Of a DNA stretch of 64,000 nt, positions 36,075 through 49,986 are shown in pieces. Under the pieces are notes generated by a model, which did no database searches, had not been told where the DNA came from, and saw only the letters and a program-made list of their open reading frames with translations. The position numbers were made by a program, and so were the translations under genes. Where the stretch lies: assembly GCF_009901565.1 (NCBI RefSeq), contig NZ_WXEW01000001.1, forward strand, positions 1,054,001 to 1,118,000. Direction: 5' to 3'. How positions within the stretch are numbered: the stretch's first letter is position 1; the number at the start of each line of letters is the position of its first letter. The DNA is from Herbidospora solisilvae. GTDB lineage: Bacteria; Actinomycetota; Actinomycetes; Streptosporangiales; Streptosporangiaceae.

Positions 36075-36115
36075 GACCTCTCCGTTTCTCTGGTTGTCCT
36101 GCTGACAGATGGCGT

Positions 36116-39100
36116 TCACCGGCGCCGGCGGGAGGCCGCCGACTCCAGGCCCGAGCGGCGGAGCTGGGCGCGGACGTGGCTGCCCCCGTTCTCGCCCGCC
36201 GTCCCCGGCGCGGGCGCCGGTCCCGAGGCGAGGGCCTCGACGGTCGCGGCGAGCGCGGCCACGGTCGGCGCCTCGTACAAGATGTGCGGCGGAAGCTCGG
36301 CGAGGGCGAACTCGCGGCGCAGGGCGGCCACGATGCTGACGCCCAGCAGCGAGTTGCCGCCCAGTTCGAAGAAGTTGTCGAGCACGCCGATCCGGTCGAG
36401 GCGGAGCGCGTCGCCCCAGATGACCGCGATGGCCTCCTCCTTCGGCCCGGACGGCTCCTGGTAGGGCGTGACCAGCTCGGGCCGGGGGTGCCGGTCCCCG
36501 CCGGCGCCGGCCACGGCGGGCGAGGTCACCGCCTCCAGGTTGAACCGCGCGCTGCCGGTGACGACGGTCTCGAAGTCCTGGGTGGAGACGATCACCCGGG
36601 GTTCGCCGCTGGCCAGGGCGCGCAGCAGCGAGCGGTACCCCTCCTCGAAGCCGATGCCGACCCTGGCCCGGTTCTCCTTGAAGAAGGTCTGGAGACCCTC
36701 GTCGTAGCCGGCCAGGCCGGCCTCCCAGGCGTTCCAGGTCCACTCGCCCCAGTCGATCGAGACGACATTGCGGCCGGTCGCGGCCAGGCGCAGCGCGTAG
36801 CCGTCGAGGTAGGCGTTGGCGGCGCAGTAGTCCACCTGGCCGGGGCCGCCGCCGGTGGCGGAGGTGATCGAGGAGAACAGCGCCAGGAAGTCCAGCTCGA
36901 TCTCGCCGGGCTCGCCGATGCGGAGGGCCTCGGCCAGCGCCCGCGTTCCGGCGATCTTGGGGGCGAGCACGGCGTCCAGCTCCGGCGGCCGCTTGAACTG
37001 CATCAGGCCCATGGCCGGCAGGCCGGCCGCGTGCAGGACGCCGTGGAGCACACCGAACCGCTCGATCGCCGTGTCCACCGCCCGCCGCACCGCGGCCGGG
37101 TCGGACACGTCGCCGACCACGATCTCGACCTCGCCGCCGAGGTCGCGGACGGCCTGTACCCGCCGGGCGGCCTCGTCCCGGCCCGGCAGGCCGGACCGGG
37201 CGAGCAGGACGAGCCTGGCCTTGACGTCGCGGGCCATCCGTTCGGCCAGGCCGAGCGCGATGCCGCCGAGGCCGCCGGTGATCAGATAGACGCCGCCGTC
37301 GCGCAGCGGAGTGGCGTCCGGGGTGGCCATGGTCTCGTAGCCGGGGAGGTGGCGGCGGCCCCGGCGGAGCGCCACGATCCGGTCGGTCTGCGGGCGGGCC
37401 AGTTCGGCGACCAGGCCGCAGGGGGTGTCGACGTCGATGAAGCGGGTGGTCACCCTCGGGTACTCCAGGGGGATCACCAGGGCCGGGCCGATCAGGGTCG
37501 AGCCGTCGGGGTTGCGGACCTCGCCGGGGATGACCTCCTGGGTGCCGGAGGCCACGACGTCCAGCGACCAGCCGTCGAGGCCGGACTCGCCCGCCGCCCT
37601 CGCCAGGGCGACCAGGGTGTGCAGGCCGTACTCGACGGTGCCCTCGCCGGGCTCCAGGGTCCACAGGTGCAGGACCCGGTCGAGCCCGCGGCCGGCGGCG
37701 CGCAGGTCGCGCAGGAGGGCGAGGGCGTCGGCCACGTTTCCCGGGCGGACCGTGTGGCCGTCGCCGGTGGCGGCGTAGCCCTCGCCGGGGCGGACCGGGA
37801 TGACGGTCGCGCCGGTCGCGGCGAGTTCGGCGGTCACCGCGTCGGCCGCACCCTCGCGGGTGAAGACGAGCCACGAGCGGGGCTGGTCAACGCTGGGCGC
37901 GGGCGCCGCGGTCTGCCGCCAGACCGGCAGGTGGAGCCACTGTTCCTCGGGCAGCTTGGGCAGGCCGGCGATGGCGTCGAACAGGTTGCCGCCGTCCAGG
38001 GCCGCCGGCTTCGCCTTCGGCCCGGCCGCGACCGAGGTCCCCTCGATCCAGTAGCGGCGCCGCTGGAACGGGTAGGTCGGCAGCGGGATCCGGCCCGGCA
38101 GGCCGGCGGTCCCGGCCTCGGGCAGCCGTCCGTGGTAGGCGTTCCAGTCCAGCTCCGCGCCGACCAGCCAGAGCCGGGCCAGGCATCCGGCCAGCACCTC
38201 GTCGTCCGGCCGCGGGTCGCTCCCGCCGGGCAGCGCGTGCAGGATCAGCGGCCACCGCCGCGGCGGGCAGCCCGCCCCGCGGACCAGCGCGCCGAGCGAC
38301 TGGCCGGGCCCGATCTCGACCACGGCCAGCTCGGGGTCGGCCAGCAGCGTCTCGACGCCCTTGCCGAACCGCACCGTCCCGCACATGTGCGCGGCCCAGT
38401 AACCCGGGTCGCAGACCAGGTCGGCGTCGGCGAGCTCGCCCGTCAGGTTGGAGATGTAGGGAAGCTCCGGCGGGTTCAGCCGGATGTTGGCCTTCACCCA
38501 GTCGGTCAGCTCGCCGGCGACCGGCTGGAGCATCCGGGAGTGGAAGGCGTGGGTGGTGTCCAGCGCCCGGCACGGGATGTCGGCCCGGCGCAGCTCGGCG
38601 ACGAGCCGCTCCATCTCCTCCGAGGGCCCGGCCACGACCGAGACCTGCGGGCCGTTGACGGCGGCGAGGTCCAGGCCGCGCCGCTCCAGCCGGAACCTGC
38701 GGCGCACGTCCTCGGCGGGCATCGAGACGGCCACCATGGACCCGGCGGGCATCGCTCCGATCAGCTTGGCCCGGTGCGCGACCAGGGCGATCGCGTCCGG
38801 CAGCGAGAGCACCCCCGCCAGGCAGGCCGCGACGTACTCGCCGAGGCTGTAACCGAGCATCAGCCGGGGCTGGAGGCCCCATGACATCAGGGTGCGGGCC
38901 AGGGCGTACTCGATGGCGAACAGGGCCGGTTGGGCGATCTCGGTCCGCTTCAGCGTGGCGGCCCGGCCGTCGTGGTTCTCGGCCCGGCCGAGCAGGACGG
39001 CCAGGTCGTTGCCCGCGCCGCGTCCGCCGGCCATCAGGCCGGGCAGGTCGACGCCGTCGAGTGGCCCGCGTAGCAGCTCAAGGCATTCGTCCAGGGCCGC

Positions 39101-42100
39101 GCGGAACGCGGGTTCGCGCTCGTAGATCTCGGTGACCATGCCCGGGTACTGCTCGCCGACGCCGGCGAACAGGAACGCCGTCTGGCGGCCCTGCACGGTG
39201 TCGACCCGGGAGAGCAGCCCGTCCTGGGCGGCTTCGCCGGTGAGGATCCGGGCGGCGTCGGCGGTGGCGGTGGCGACGACGACCTTGCGGTGCTCGAACG
39301 TCTTGCGGCCCACCTGGAGGGTGTACGCGGCGTCCGCCAGCCGCGTGCCGTGAGCGGCCCCCAGGTGGTCGCCGAGCCGCCGGGCGGCCTCCTCGGCGGC
39401 GACCGCGTTGCGGGCCGAGACCGGCAGGATCTGGTGACGGCGGCCCTTCTCATCGTTGACGGCGGCGGGCCGCGCGGGGGCCTCTTCGATGACCATGTGC
39501 ACGTTGGTGCCGCCCATCCCGAGCGAGTTGAGCCCGGCGATCCTCGGCCGGCCGTCGCGGGTCCGCCACGGGGAGAGCTCGGCGTTCACGTAGAAGGGGC
39601 TGTTGTCGAAGTCGATCTCGGGGTTGGGGGCCGTGTAGTGCAGGCTCGCCGGGATGACCTGGTTCGTCAGGGCGTACGAGGTCTTGATCAGGCCGCTCGC
39701 CCCGGCCGCGCGGTCCAGGTGGCCGACGTTGGTCTTGACCGAGCCGATCGGGCAGTACCCCGTCTCCGCTGTCGGGCCGAACGCGCGGGTCAGCGCGGCC
39801 ACCTCGATCGGGTCGCCGAGTTCGGTGGCGGTGCCGTGCGCCTCGACGTAACTGATGTCCTCACCGGTGACGTCGGCGTCGGCCAGCGCGTCGGCGATCA
39901 CCCTGGCCTGGCCGACCACGCTGGGCGCGGTGTAGCCGACCTTGAGCGCGCCGTCGTTGTTCATCGCGGAGCCGCGGATCACGGCCCAGACGTGGTCGCC
40001 GTCCCTCACCGCGTCCGACAGGCGCTTGAGCAGGACCACGGCGGCCCCGTCGCCGAACATGCTCCCCCGGGCCCGCGCGTCGAAGGTGCGGACGTGGCCG
40101 TCGGGCGACTCCATGCCGCCGGGGCCGAAGACGTGGCCGACCTTGTCGGGGACGCGGATCGAGACCCCTCCGGCCAGGGCCATCTCGCACTCCCCCGCGC
40201 GCAGGCTCTGCACCGCCATGTGGGTGGCGACCAGGGAGGTGGAGCAGAACGTCTGGACGGCGACGCTCGGGCCGTGCAGGTCGAAGAGGTAGGAGACCGT
40301 GGTGGTGAGCGCGTCCTTGTCGTTGCCCATGATGATCTCGTAGTGGCTGACGTCCTCGTCCTCGCGCAGCAGGCGCTCGCCCATGTGGAGGAGGTAGGTG
40401 CTGAGGTTGGCGCCGCCGTAGACGCCGACCCGGCCGCGGTGCTCGGGGGCGCCGTAGCCGGCGTGCTCCAGGGCCTCCCAGCAGACTTCGAGGAACAGGC
40501 GCTGCTGCGGGTCGGTGAGGGCGGCCATGCGCGGGCTGATGCCGAAGAACTGGGCGTCGAAGCCGGCGACGTCGTCCAGGATCGGGCGGGCGGGGACGTA
40601 CGCGGGGTCGTGGATGAGGGACTCGTCGACGCCGGCCGCCCTGAGCTCCTCCGGCGTGAAGAAGCTGATCGACTCGACGCCGTCGCGGAGGTTGCGCCAG
40701 AAGGCGTCCACGTCGCCGGCGCCGGGGAACCGGCCGGCCATGCCGACGATGGCGATGCGCCGGTCGTCGTCGCTCCGGGTCGCCCCGACGGGGGCGGCGG
40801 GCCGGGGGGCGGCCTTGGCCGGGGCCGCCGCGGCGCCGCGTTCGTCCAGGATGGCGGCCAGCCGGTTGACCGTCGGGGCCTCGAAGAGCAGCACCGTCGG
40901 GACGGCGACCCCGAACCGCTTCTTGACCAGCGCCAGCATCTGGAGCGCGACCAGCGAGTTCCCGCCGAGGTCGAAGAAGTTGTCGCGGGTGCCGACGGGC
41001 TCGACGCCCAGCACCTCCGACCACAACTCGGCCAGGCCGCGCTCGGTGCCGGTCAGCGGCGGGCTGTAGGGCTGCGGCAGCTCGGGCCGGGGGAACCGCT
41101 CGGCGGCGTGCGCCGGTCCGGGCCCGGCGGCGACCTTCGGCAACCGGTCGGCCAGGCCGCCCGCGGCCACCACGACGGCGGGCCGTCCGACCGCGATCAC
41201 CTGGTCGAGGGCGGCCAGGGACTCGGCCGCGGTCATGGAGTGGGCGACCATCGCCGCGCCCATCCCGCCTTCGAGGCGCTCCAGCGTGACCGACCAGGTG
41301 TCCCAGCTCGCGGAGATCCATCCCGGCTTCCGGGCCAGGGCGGTGAGCGCGGCGTTGGCGGCCGAGTAGCTGCCGAACGCGATGCCGCCCAGGATCGAGG
41401 AGGTGGACGAGAACAACACGCAGAAGTCCACCTCTGGAAGCACCTCCGCCAGGACGCGGGCACCCGTGACCTTCGCGCCGAAGTGGCGCTCGACGGCGGC
41501 CTCGGTGACGTCCCGGAGCGGGAGGAAGGTGTCGGGCCCGGTCTCGGCGGCGGCGTGCACCACGCCGTCGACGCGGCCCGCCTCGGCGAGCATCGTGCGC
41601 ATCGCGCCCGCGTCGGTGACGTCCACGCGGGGGGTGAGCACCTCCGCGCCGAGCGCGCGCAGCCGCTCGGCGGCGTCGCCGCGCGGGCCGCTCCGGCTGG
41701 TCAGGATCAGCCGGCCCGCGCCGGCCCGGATCAGGTGCTCCCCGACGAGCAGACCGACGTCGCCGAGGCCGCCGGTGATCAGGTAGGTGCCGCCGGGGCG
41801 CACGCCGATCCGGTCCCTGGCGGCGGCGGCCGGGACGAACTCGCGCACGTGGCGGCGGCCGTTCCGGTAGGCGACGAGGACGTCGGCCGACGTGCCCCGC
41901 AGCTCGGCGGCCAGGGCGTCGGCGTGCCCTGCGGCGCTCGCGCGCGGATCCAGGTCCACGCCGCGGCAGTCGAGGGCCAGGTACTCCTGGTTGCCGGTGA
42001 TCGGCAACGTCGCCGCGGCCGCCTGGGCCGGGTCGGCGTGCTCCCCCGGCGCGACCGCCTGGCCGCCCAGCGTGGCGACGACGACGCGGGTGCTCTCGCC

Positions 42101-45100
42101 GCCCTCGTCGCCGAAGGCGTCCAGCAGCCGGGCCAGCGGCACGACGGCCCGCCCGTCCGGGCCACTGCCGGGGTCGAGGAGGCGGAGGTCGGCCACGACG
42201 ACGGGGCCGTCCTCGGCCAGCCGCCGGGCCAGCGCGATGTGGTCGGCGGCCGAAGCGGGGTCGACGGTGAAACCGCCGGGGACCTCGGCGAACGAGTCCC
42301 CCGCCCGTACGGTCACCACCTCGCCGCCGTCGGCGCTGAGCGACTGAGCCAGCGCCTCGGCGACGCCGGTGGCGTCGGCGAACAGGACGTGACGGCCGAT
42401 GGTGCGCGTTTCCGCGGGCAGCGCCTCGGCGGCCCAGCGCGACTCCAGAAGCCGGACGTGGTCGGGGTCGGCCGCCAGGCGCGGCGCCTCGGCGGGACGC
42501 CCGGCCGGGGCGTCGATCCAGTAGCGCTCCCGCTGGAAGGGGTAGGTGGGCAGGCCGACCTTGGCGGCCGGCCGGTCCTGCCGGTAGCCGGGCCAGTCGA
42601 TCGGGACGCCGGCCAGCCAGAGCCGCCCGACGGCCTCGGCGAGCACGGACCCGGCCGGGCGCGGGTCGGCGGCGGCCGGGAGGGTTCCGACGACCAGCGG
42701 CCAGCGCTCGCGCGGGCAGTCACGGTGCGCCCGGACCATCGCGCCCAGCGACTGGCCGGGGCCCAGCTCCACCAGGGCGTGGTCGCCCTGGGCCAGCAGC
42801 GTGCCCAGCACGGCGTCGAACCGGACCGGCGCGCACATGTGCTCGGCCCAGTAGCCGGGGTCGGTGGCCTGCGCCTCGGTGATCAGCTCGCCGGTGACGT
42901 TCGACACGTACGGGATGCGCGGCCCGGACAACTCGATGTTGGCGCCGATCCAGGCCGTCAGCTCGGCGCGGACCGGCTCCATCATCCGGGAGTGGAAGGC
43001 GTGCCCGGTGGCCAGCGGGCGGCACGGGATCCCGTCGGCCGCCAGCAGCGCCCGGACCGTCTCCATGGCGGCGGGCTCGCCCGCGAGCACGGTCAGGTCG
43101 GGGCCGTTCTCCGCGGCCACGTCGATCCCCGCGATCCCGGCCCGCGTGATCCTGGCGGCCAGGTCGGCCGCGCCGAGCGGGACCGCGCCCATCGCGCCCT
43201 CGGGCAGCGTGTCGATCAGCGTGGCCCGGTGCGCCACCAGCGCGAGCGCGGACTCCAGCGAGAGCACCCCGGCGAGGCACGCGGCGACGTACTCGCCGAG
43301 GCTGTACCCGGCCAGCACGGCCGGGGTGACGCCCCAGCCGATGAGCGTCCTGGCCAGGGCGTATTCGACGGAGAAGAGCGCGGGGTGCAGCAGCGCGGTC
43401 GGCATCGCGTCGGAGCCGGCGCTCTCGCGGCCGAGGAGGGCGCCGAGGCCGCCGCCCGAACGGGTGTCGCGGGGGCGGAGCATCTCCTCCAGCGGGTCGG
43501 CGCCGTCCATCCGGGTGCGCAGGATCGCGCGGCACTCGTCGAGAGCGGCCCGGAACGCGGGCTCGGTGGCGTAGAGGTCCTCGGCCAGGCCCGGGTACTG
43601 CTCGCCGGTACCCGGGATCAGGAAGCCGACCGGGCGGTCGCCGCGGCTCTCCGCGCGCCCCAGCACACCCGCGTCCCGCATCCCGGCGACGGCCTCCCCG
43701 GCCGTGGCGGCGACCAGGAACCGGCGGTGCTCGAAGACGCGGCGGCCGGTCTGCAGGGTGTGGGCGACATCGCCGAGCCGCAGGCCGGGGTTGTCGGCGA
43801 GGTGGCCGGCGAGACCGGCGGTCAGCTCGTCGGCGGCCTTCGCCGAACGGGCCGACCAGATGAGCAGCTGCGGCCGGGACGTGTCGGCCGGCCGGGAGAC
43901 CGGCGGGGCCTCCTCCAGCACGACGTGCGCGTTGGTGCCGCCGATGCCGAAGGCGCTGACGCCCGCCCTCCGGATCCGGCCCGCTTCGCGCGGCCACGCG
44001 CGCAGGCCGGTGACCACGTCGAGCCGGGCCCCTCCGGCGCTGAGCTGCGCGTTCGGCGTGGACAGGTTACGGGTCGGCGGGATCTCGCCGTGCCGGAGCG
44101 CGAGCGCCGCCTTGATCAGGTTGGTCACGCCGGCGGCCCGGTCGAGGTGGCCGACGTTGGGCTTGACCGAGCCGATCAGCAGGTTCCGGCCCTGGAACAC
44201 CTGCTGGAGCGCGGCCAGTTCGGCGGCGTCGCCGAGCGCGGTGCCGGTGCCGTGCGCCTCCACGTAGTCGATGTCGGCCGGCGCCAGACCGGCGGCGGCG
44301 AGCGCCTCGGCCATCACGGCCGCCTGGCCCTGCACGCCCGGCGCGGTGAAGCCGACCTTGCGACCGGCGTCGTTGTTGACCGCCCAGCCCCGGATGACCG
44401 CGTAGATCTGGTCGCCGTCGGCGAGGGCGTCCTCCAGGCGCCGCAGCGCGACCACGCCGACGCCGCTGCCGAGCGGCGCGCCGAGGCCGCCCGCGTCGAA
44501 GGCGCGGCACTCGCCGTCCGGCGGGGCGATGCCGCCCTGCTGGTAGAGGTAGCCGACCCGGTGCGGCACGCCGACCGCCACGCCGCCGGCCAGCGCGAGA
44601 TCACTCTCGAAGGCGGCCAGGCTGCTGGCGGCGGCGCAGATCGCCACCAGCGACGTCGAGCAGTAGCTCTGCACGGAGTAGCTGGGACCGGACAGGCCGA
44701 GGGTGTGCGAGACCCGGGTGGTGAGGGAGTCCTTGTCGTTGGCCAGGCCCACCGCGAGCTCGCCCATGACGGCGCCGATCTCGCTGGGCACCAGGTTGTT
44801 CTGCAGGTAGGAGCTCCACGCCGAGCCGCCGAAGACGCCGATCGCGCCGTCGAAGCGGGTGGGGTCGCAGCCCGCGTCCTCCAGCGCCTCCCAGCTGTGC
44901 TCCAGGAAGAGCCGGTGCTGCGGGTCGAGGATCTGCGCCTCCTTCGGGCTGAACCCGAAGAAGCCCGCGTCGAACAGCTCGACCCCGTCGATCACGGCCC
45001 CGGCCTTCACGTAACCGGGGTCGGCGAGCAGGTCCTCGGGCACGCCGGCGGCCCGGAGTTCCTCGTCGGTGAAACGGGTCACCCCGGATCGGCCGGCCCG

Positions 45101-45220
45101 AATGGCCGTCCACAGGTCGGCCACGCCGGACGCGCCGGGGAACCGGCCGGACATCCCCACAATGGCGATGTCGGTGCCCTCGTCTTCGATAACGTCGTCA
45201 AGCACGTCGTCGGCTCTCAT
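36116..45220 (-). CDS. type I polyketide synthase PksC, two modules: KS-AT-KR-ACP-KS-AT-KR-ACP
   Basis: This 3034-residue bimodular PKS has two complete modules. Module 1 has KS Cys187 (QSYCSTSL), AT Ser640 in GYSLGEY with HAFH at 740-743, KR Tyr1285 in SYSAAN and ACP Ser1422 in LGGNSL. Module 2 has KS Cys1659 (QTFCSTSL), AT Ser2125 with HAFH near 2224, KR Tyr2798 in DYCAAN and ACP Ser2957. Both ATs predict malonyl-CoA, and the KRs lack the LDD motif, so stereochemistry is not called. The N-terminus (DDVLDDVIEDEGTD) is strikingly acidic and the C-terminus ends in four arginines; no coiled-coil docking helix is seen. The ATG at 45220 lies 11 bases after the pksD stop; the frame is open further upstream without homology. 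Confidence 0.93.
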   Translation of the reverse strand: MRADDVLDDVIEDEGTDIAIVGMSGRFPGASGVADLWTAIRAGRSGVTRFTDEELRAAGVPEDLLADPGYVKAGAVIDGVELFDAGFFGFSPKEAQILDPQHRLFLEHSWEALEDAGCDPTRFDGAIGVFGGSAWSSYLQNNLVPSEIGAVMGELAVGLANDKDSLTTRVSHTLGLSGPSYSVQSYCSTSLVAICAAASSLAAFESDLALAGGVAVGVPHRVGYLYQQGGIAPPDGECRAFDAGGLGAPLGSGVGVVALRRLEDALADGDQIYAVIRGWAVNNDAGRKVGFTAPGVQGQAAVMAEALAAAGLAPADIDYVEAHGTGTALGDAAELAALQQVFQGRNLLIGSVKPNVGHLDRAAGVTNLIKAALALRHGEIPPTRNLSTPNAQLSAGGARLDVVTGLRAWPREAGRIRRAGVSAFGIGGTNAHVVLEEAPPVSRPADTSRPQLLIWSARSAKAADELTAGLAGHLADNPGLRLGDVAHTLQTGRRVFEHRRFLVAATAGEAVAGMRDAGVLGRAESRGDRPVGFLIPGTGEQYPGLAEDLYATEPAFRAALDECRAILRTRMDGADPLEEMLRPRDTRSGGGLGALLGRESAGSDAMPTALLHPALFSVEYALARTLIGWGVTPAVLAGYSLGEYVAACLAGVLSLESALALVAHRATLIDTLPEGAMGAVPLGAADLAARITRAGIAGIDVAAENGPDLTVLAGEPAAMETVRALLAADGIPCRPLATGHAFHSRMMEPVRAELTAWIGANIELSGPRIPYVSNVTGELITEAQATDPGYWAEHMCAPVRFDAVLGTLLAQGDHALVELGPGQSLGAMVRAHRDCPRERWPLVVGTLPAAADPRPAGSVLAEAVGRLWLAGVPIDWPGYRQDRPAAKVGLPTYPFQRERYWIDAPAGRPAEAPRLAADPDHVRLLESRWAAEALPAETRTIGRHVLFADATGVAEALAQSLSADGGEVVTVRAGDSFAEVPGGFTVDPASAADHIALARRLAEDGPVVVADLRLLDPGSGPDGRAVVPLARLLDAFGDEGGESTRVVVATLGGQAVAPGEHADPAQAAAATLPITGNQEYLALDCRGVDLDPRASAAGHADALAAELRGTSADVLVAYRNGRRHVREFVPAAAARDRIGVRPGGTYLITGGLGDVGLLVGEHLIRAGAGRLILTSRSGPRGDAAERLRALGAEVLTPRVDVTDAGAMRTMLAEAGRVDGVVHAAAETGPDTFLPLRDVTEAAVERHFGAKVTGARVLAEVLPEVDFCVLFSSTSSILGGIAFGSYSAANAALTALARKPGWISASWDTWSVTLERLEGGMGAAMVAHSMTAAESLAALDQVIAVGRPAVVVAAGGLADRLPKVAAGPGPAHAAERFPRPELPQPYSPPLTGTERGLAELWSEVLGVEPVGTRDNFFDLGGNSLVALQMLALVKKRFGVAVPTVLLFEAPTVNRLAAILDERGAAAAPAKAAPRPAAPVGATRSDDDRRIAIVGMAGRFPGAGDVDAFWRNLRDGVESISFFTPEELRAAGVDESLIHDPAYVPARPILDDVAGFDAQFFGISPRMAALTDPQQRLFLEVCWEALEHAGYGAPEHRGRVGVYGGANLSTYLLHMGERLLREDEDVSHYEIIMGNDKDALTTTVSYLFDLHGPSVAVQTFCSTSLVATHMAVQSLRAGECEMALAGGVSIRVPDKVGHVFGPGGMESPDGHVRTFDARARGSMFGDGAAVVLLKRLSDAVRDGDHVWAVIRGSAMNNDGALKVGYTAPSVVGQARVIADALADADVTGEDISYVEAHGTATELGDPIEVAALTRAFGPTAETGYCPIGSVKTNVGHLDRAAGASGLIKTSYALTNQVIPASLHYTAPNPEIDFDNSPFYVNAELSPWRTRDGRPRIAGLNSLGMGGTNVHMVIEEAPARPAAVNDEKGRRHQILPVSARNAVAAEEAARRLGDHLGAAHGTRLADAAYTLQVGRKTFEHRKVVVATATADAARILTGEAAQDGLLSRVDTVQGRQTAFLFAGVGEQYPGMVTEIYEREPAFRAALDECLELLRGPLDGVDLPGLMAGGRGAGNDLAVLLGRAENHDGRAATLKRTEIAQPALFAIEYALARTLMSWGLQPRLMLGYSLGEYVAACLAGVLSLPDAIALVAHRAKLIGAMPAGSMVAVSMPAEDVRRRFRLERRGLDLAAVNGPQVSVVAGPSEEMERLVAELRRADIPCRALDTTHAFHSRMLQPVAGELTDWVKANIRLNPPELPYISNLTGELADADLVCDPGYWAAHMCGTVRFGKGVETLLADPELAVVEIGPGQSLGALVRGAGCPPRRWPLILHALPGGSDPRPDDEVLAGCLARLWLVGAELDWNAYHGRLPEAGTAGLPGRIPLPTYPFQRRRYWIEGTSVAAGPKAKPAALDGGNLFDAIAGLPKLPEEQWLHLPVWRQTAAPAPSVDQPRSWLVFTREGAADAVTAELAATGATVIPVRPGEGYAATGDGHTVRPGNVADALALLRDLRAAGRGLDRVLHLWTLEPGEGTVEYGLHTLVALARAAGESGLDGWSLDVVASGTQEVIPGEVRNPDGSTLIGPALVIPLEYPRVTTRFIDVDTPCGLVAELARPQTDRIVALRRGRRHLPGYETMATPDATPLRDGGVYLITGGLGGIALGLAERMARDVKARLVLLARSGLPGRDEAARRVQAVRDLGGEVEIVVGDVSDPAAVRRAVDTAIERFGVLHGVLHAAGLPAMGLMQFKRPPELDAVLAPKIAGTRALAEALRIGEPGEIELDFLALFSSITSATGGGPGQVDYCAANAYLDGYALRLAATGRNVVSIDWGEWTWNAWEAGLAGYDEGLQTFFKENRARVGIGFEEGYRSLLRALASGEPRVIVSTQDFETVVTGSARFNLEAVTSPAVAGAGGDRHPRPELVTPYQEPSGPKEEAIAVIWGDALRLDRIGVLDNFFELGGNSLLGVSIVAALRREFALAELPPHILYEAPTVAALAATVEALASGPAPAPGTAGENGGSHVRAQLRRSGLESAASRRRR

Positions 45221-45231
45221 GTCGGGTGTCC

Positions 45232-49941
<4,710 letters not shown>

Positions 49942-49986
49942 CTGTCGAGCCTTTCCAGTAGCGAGGGGTGGTGGTCGGGACGGTGG

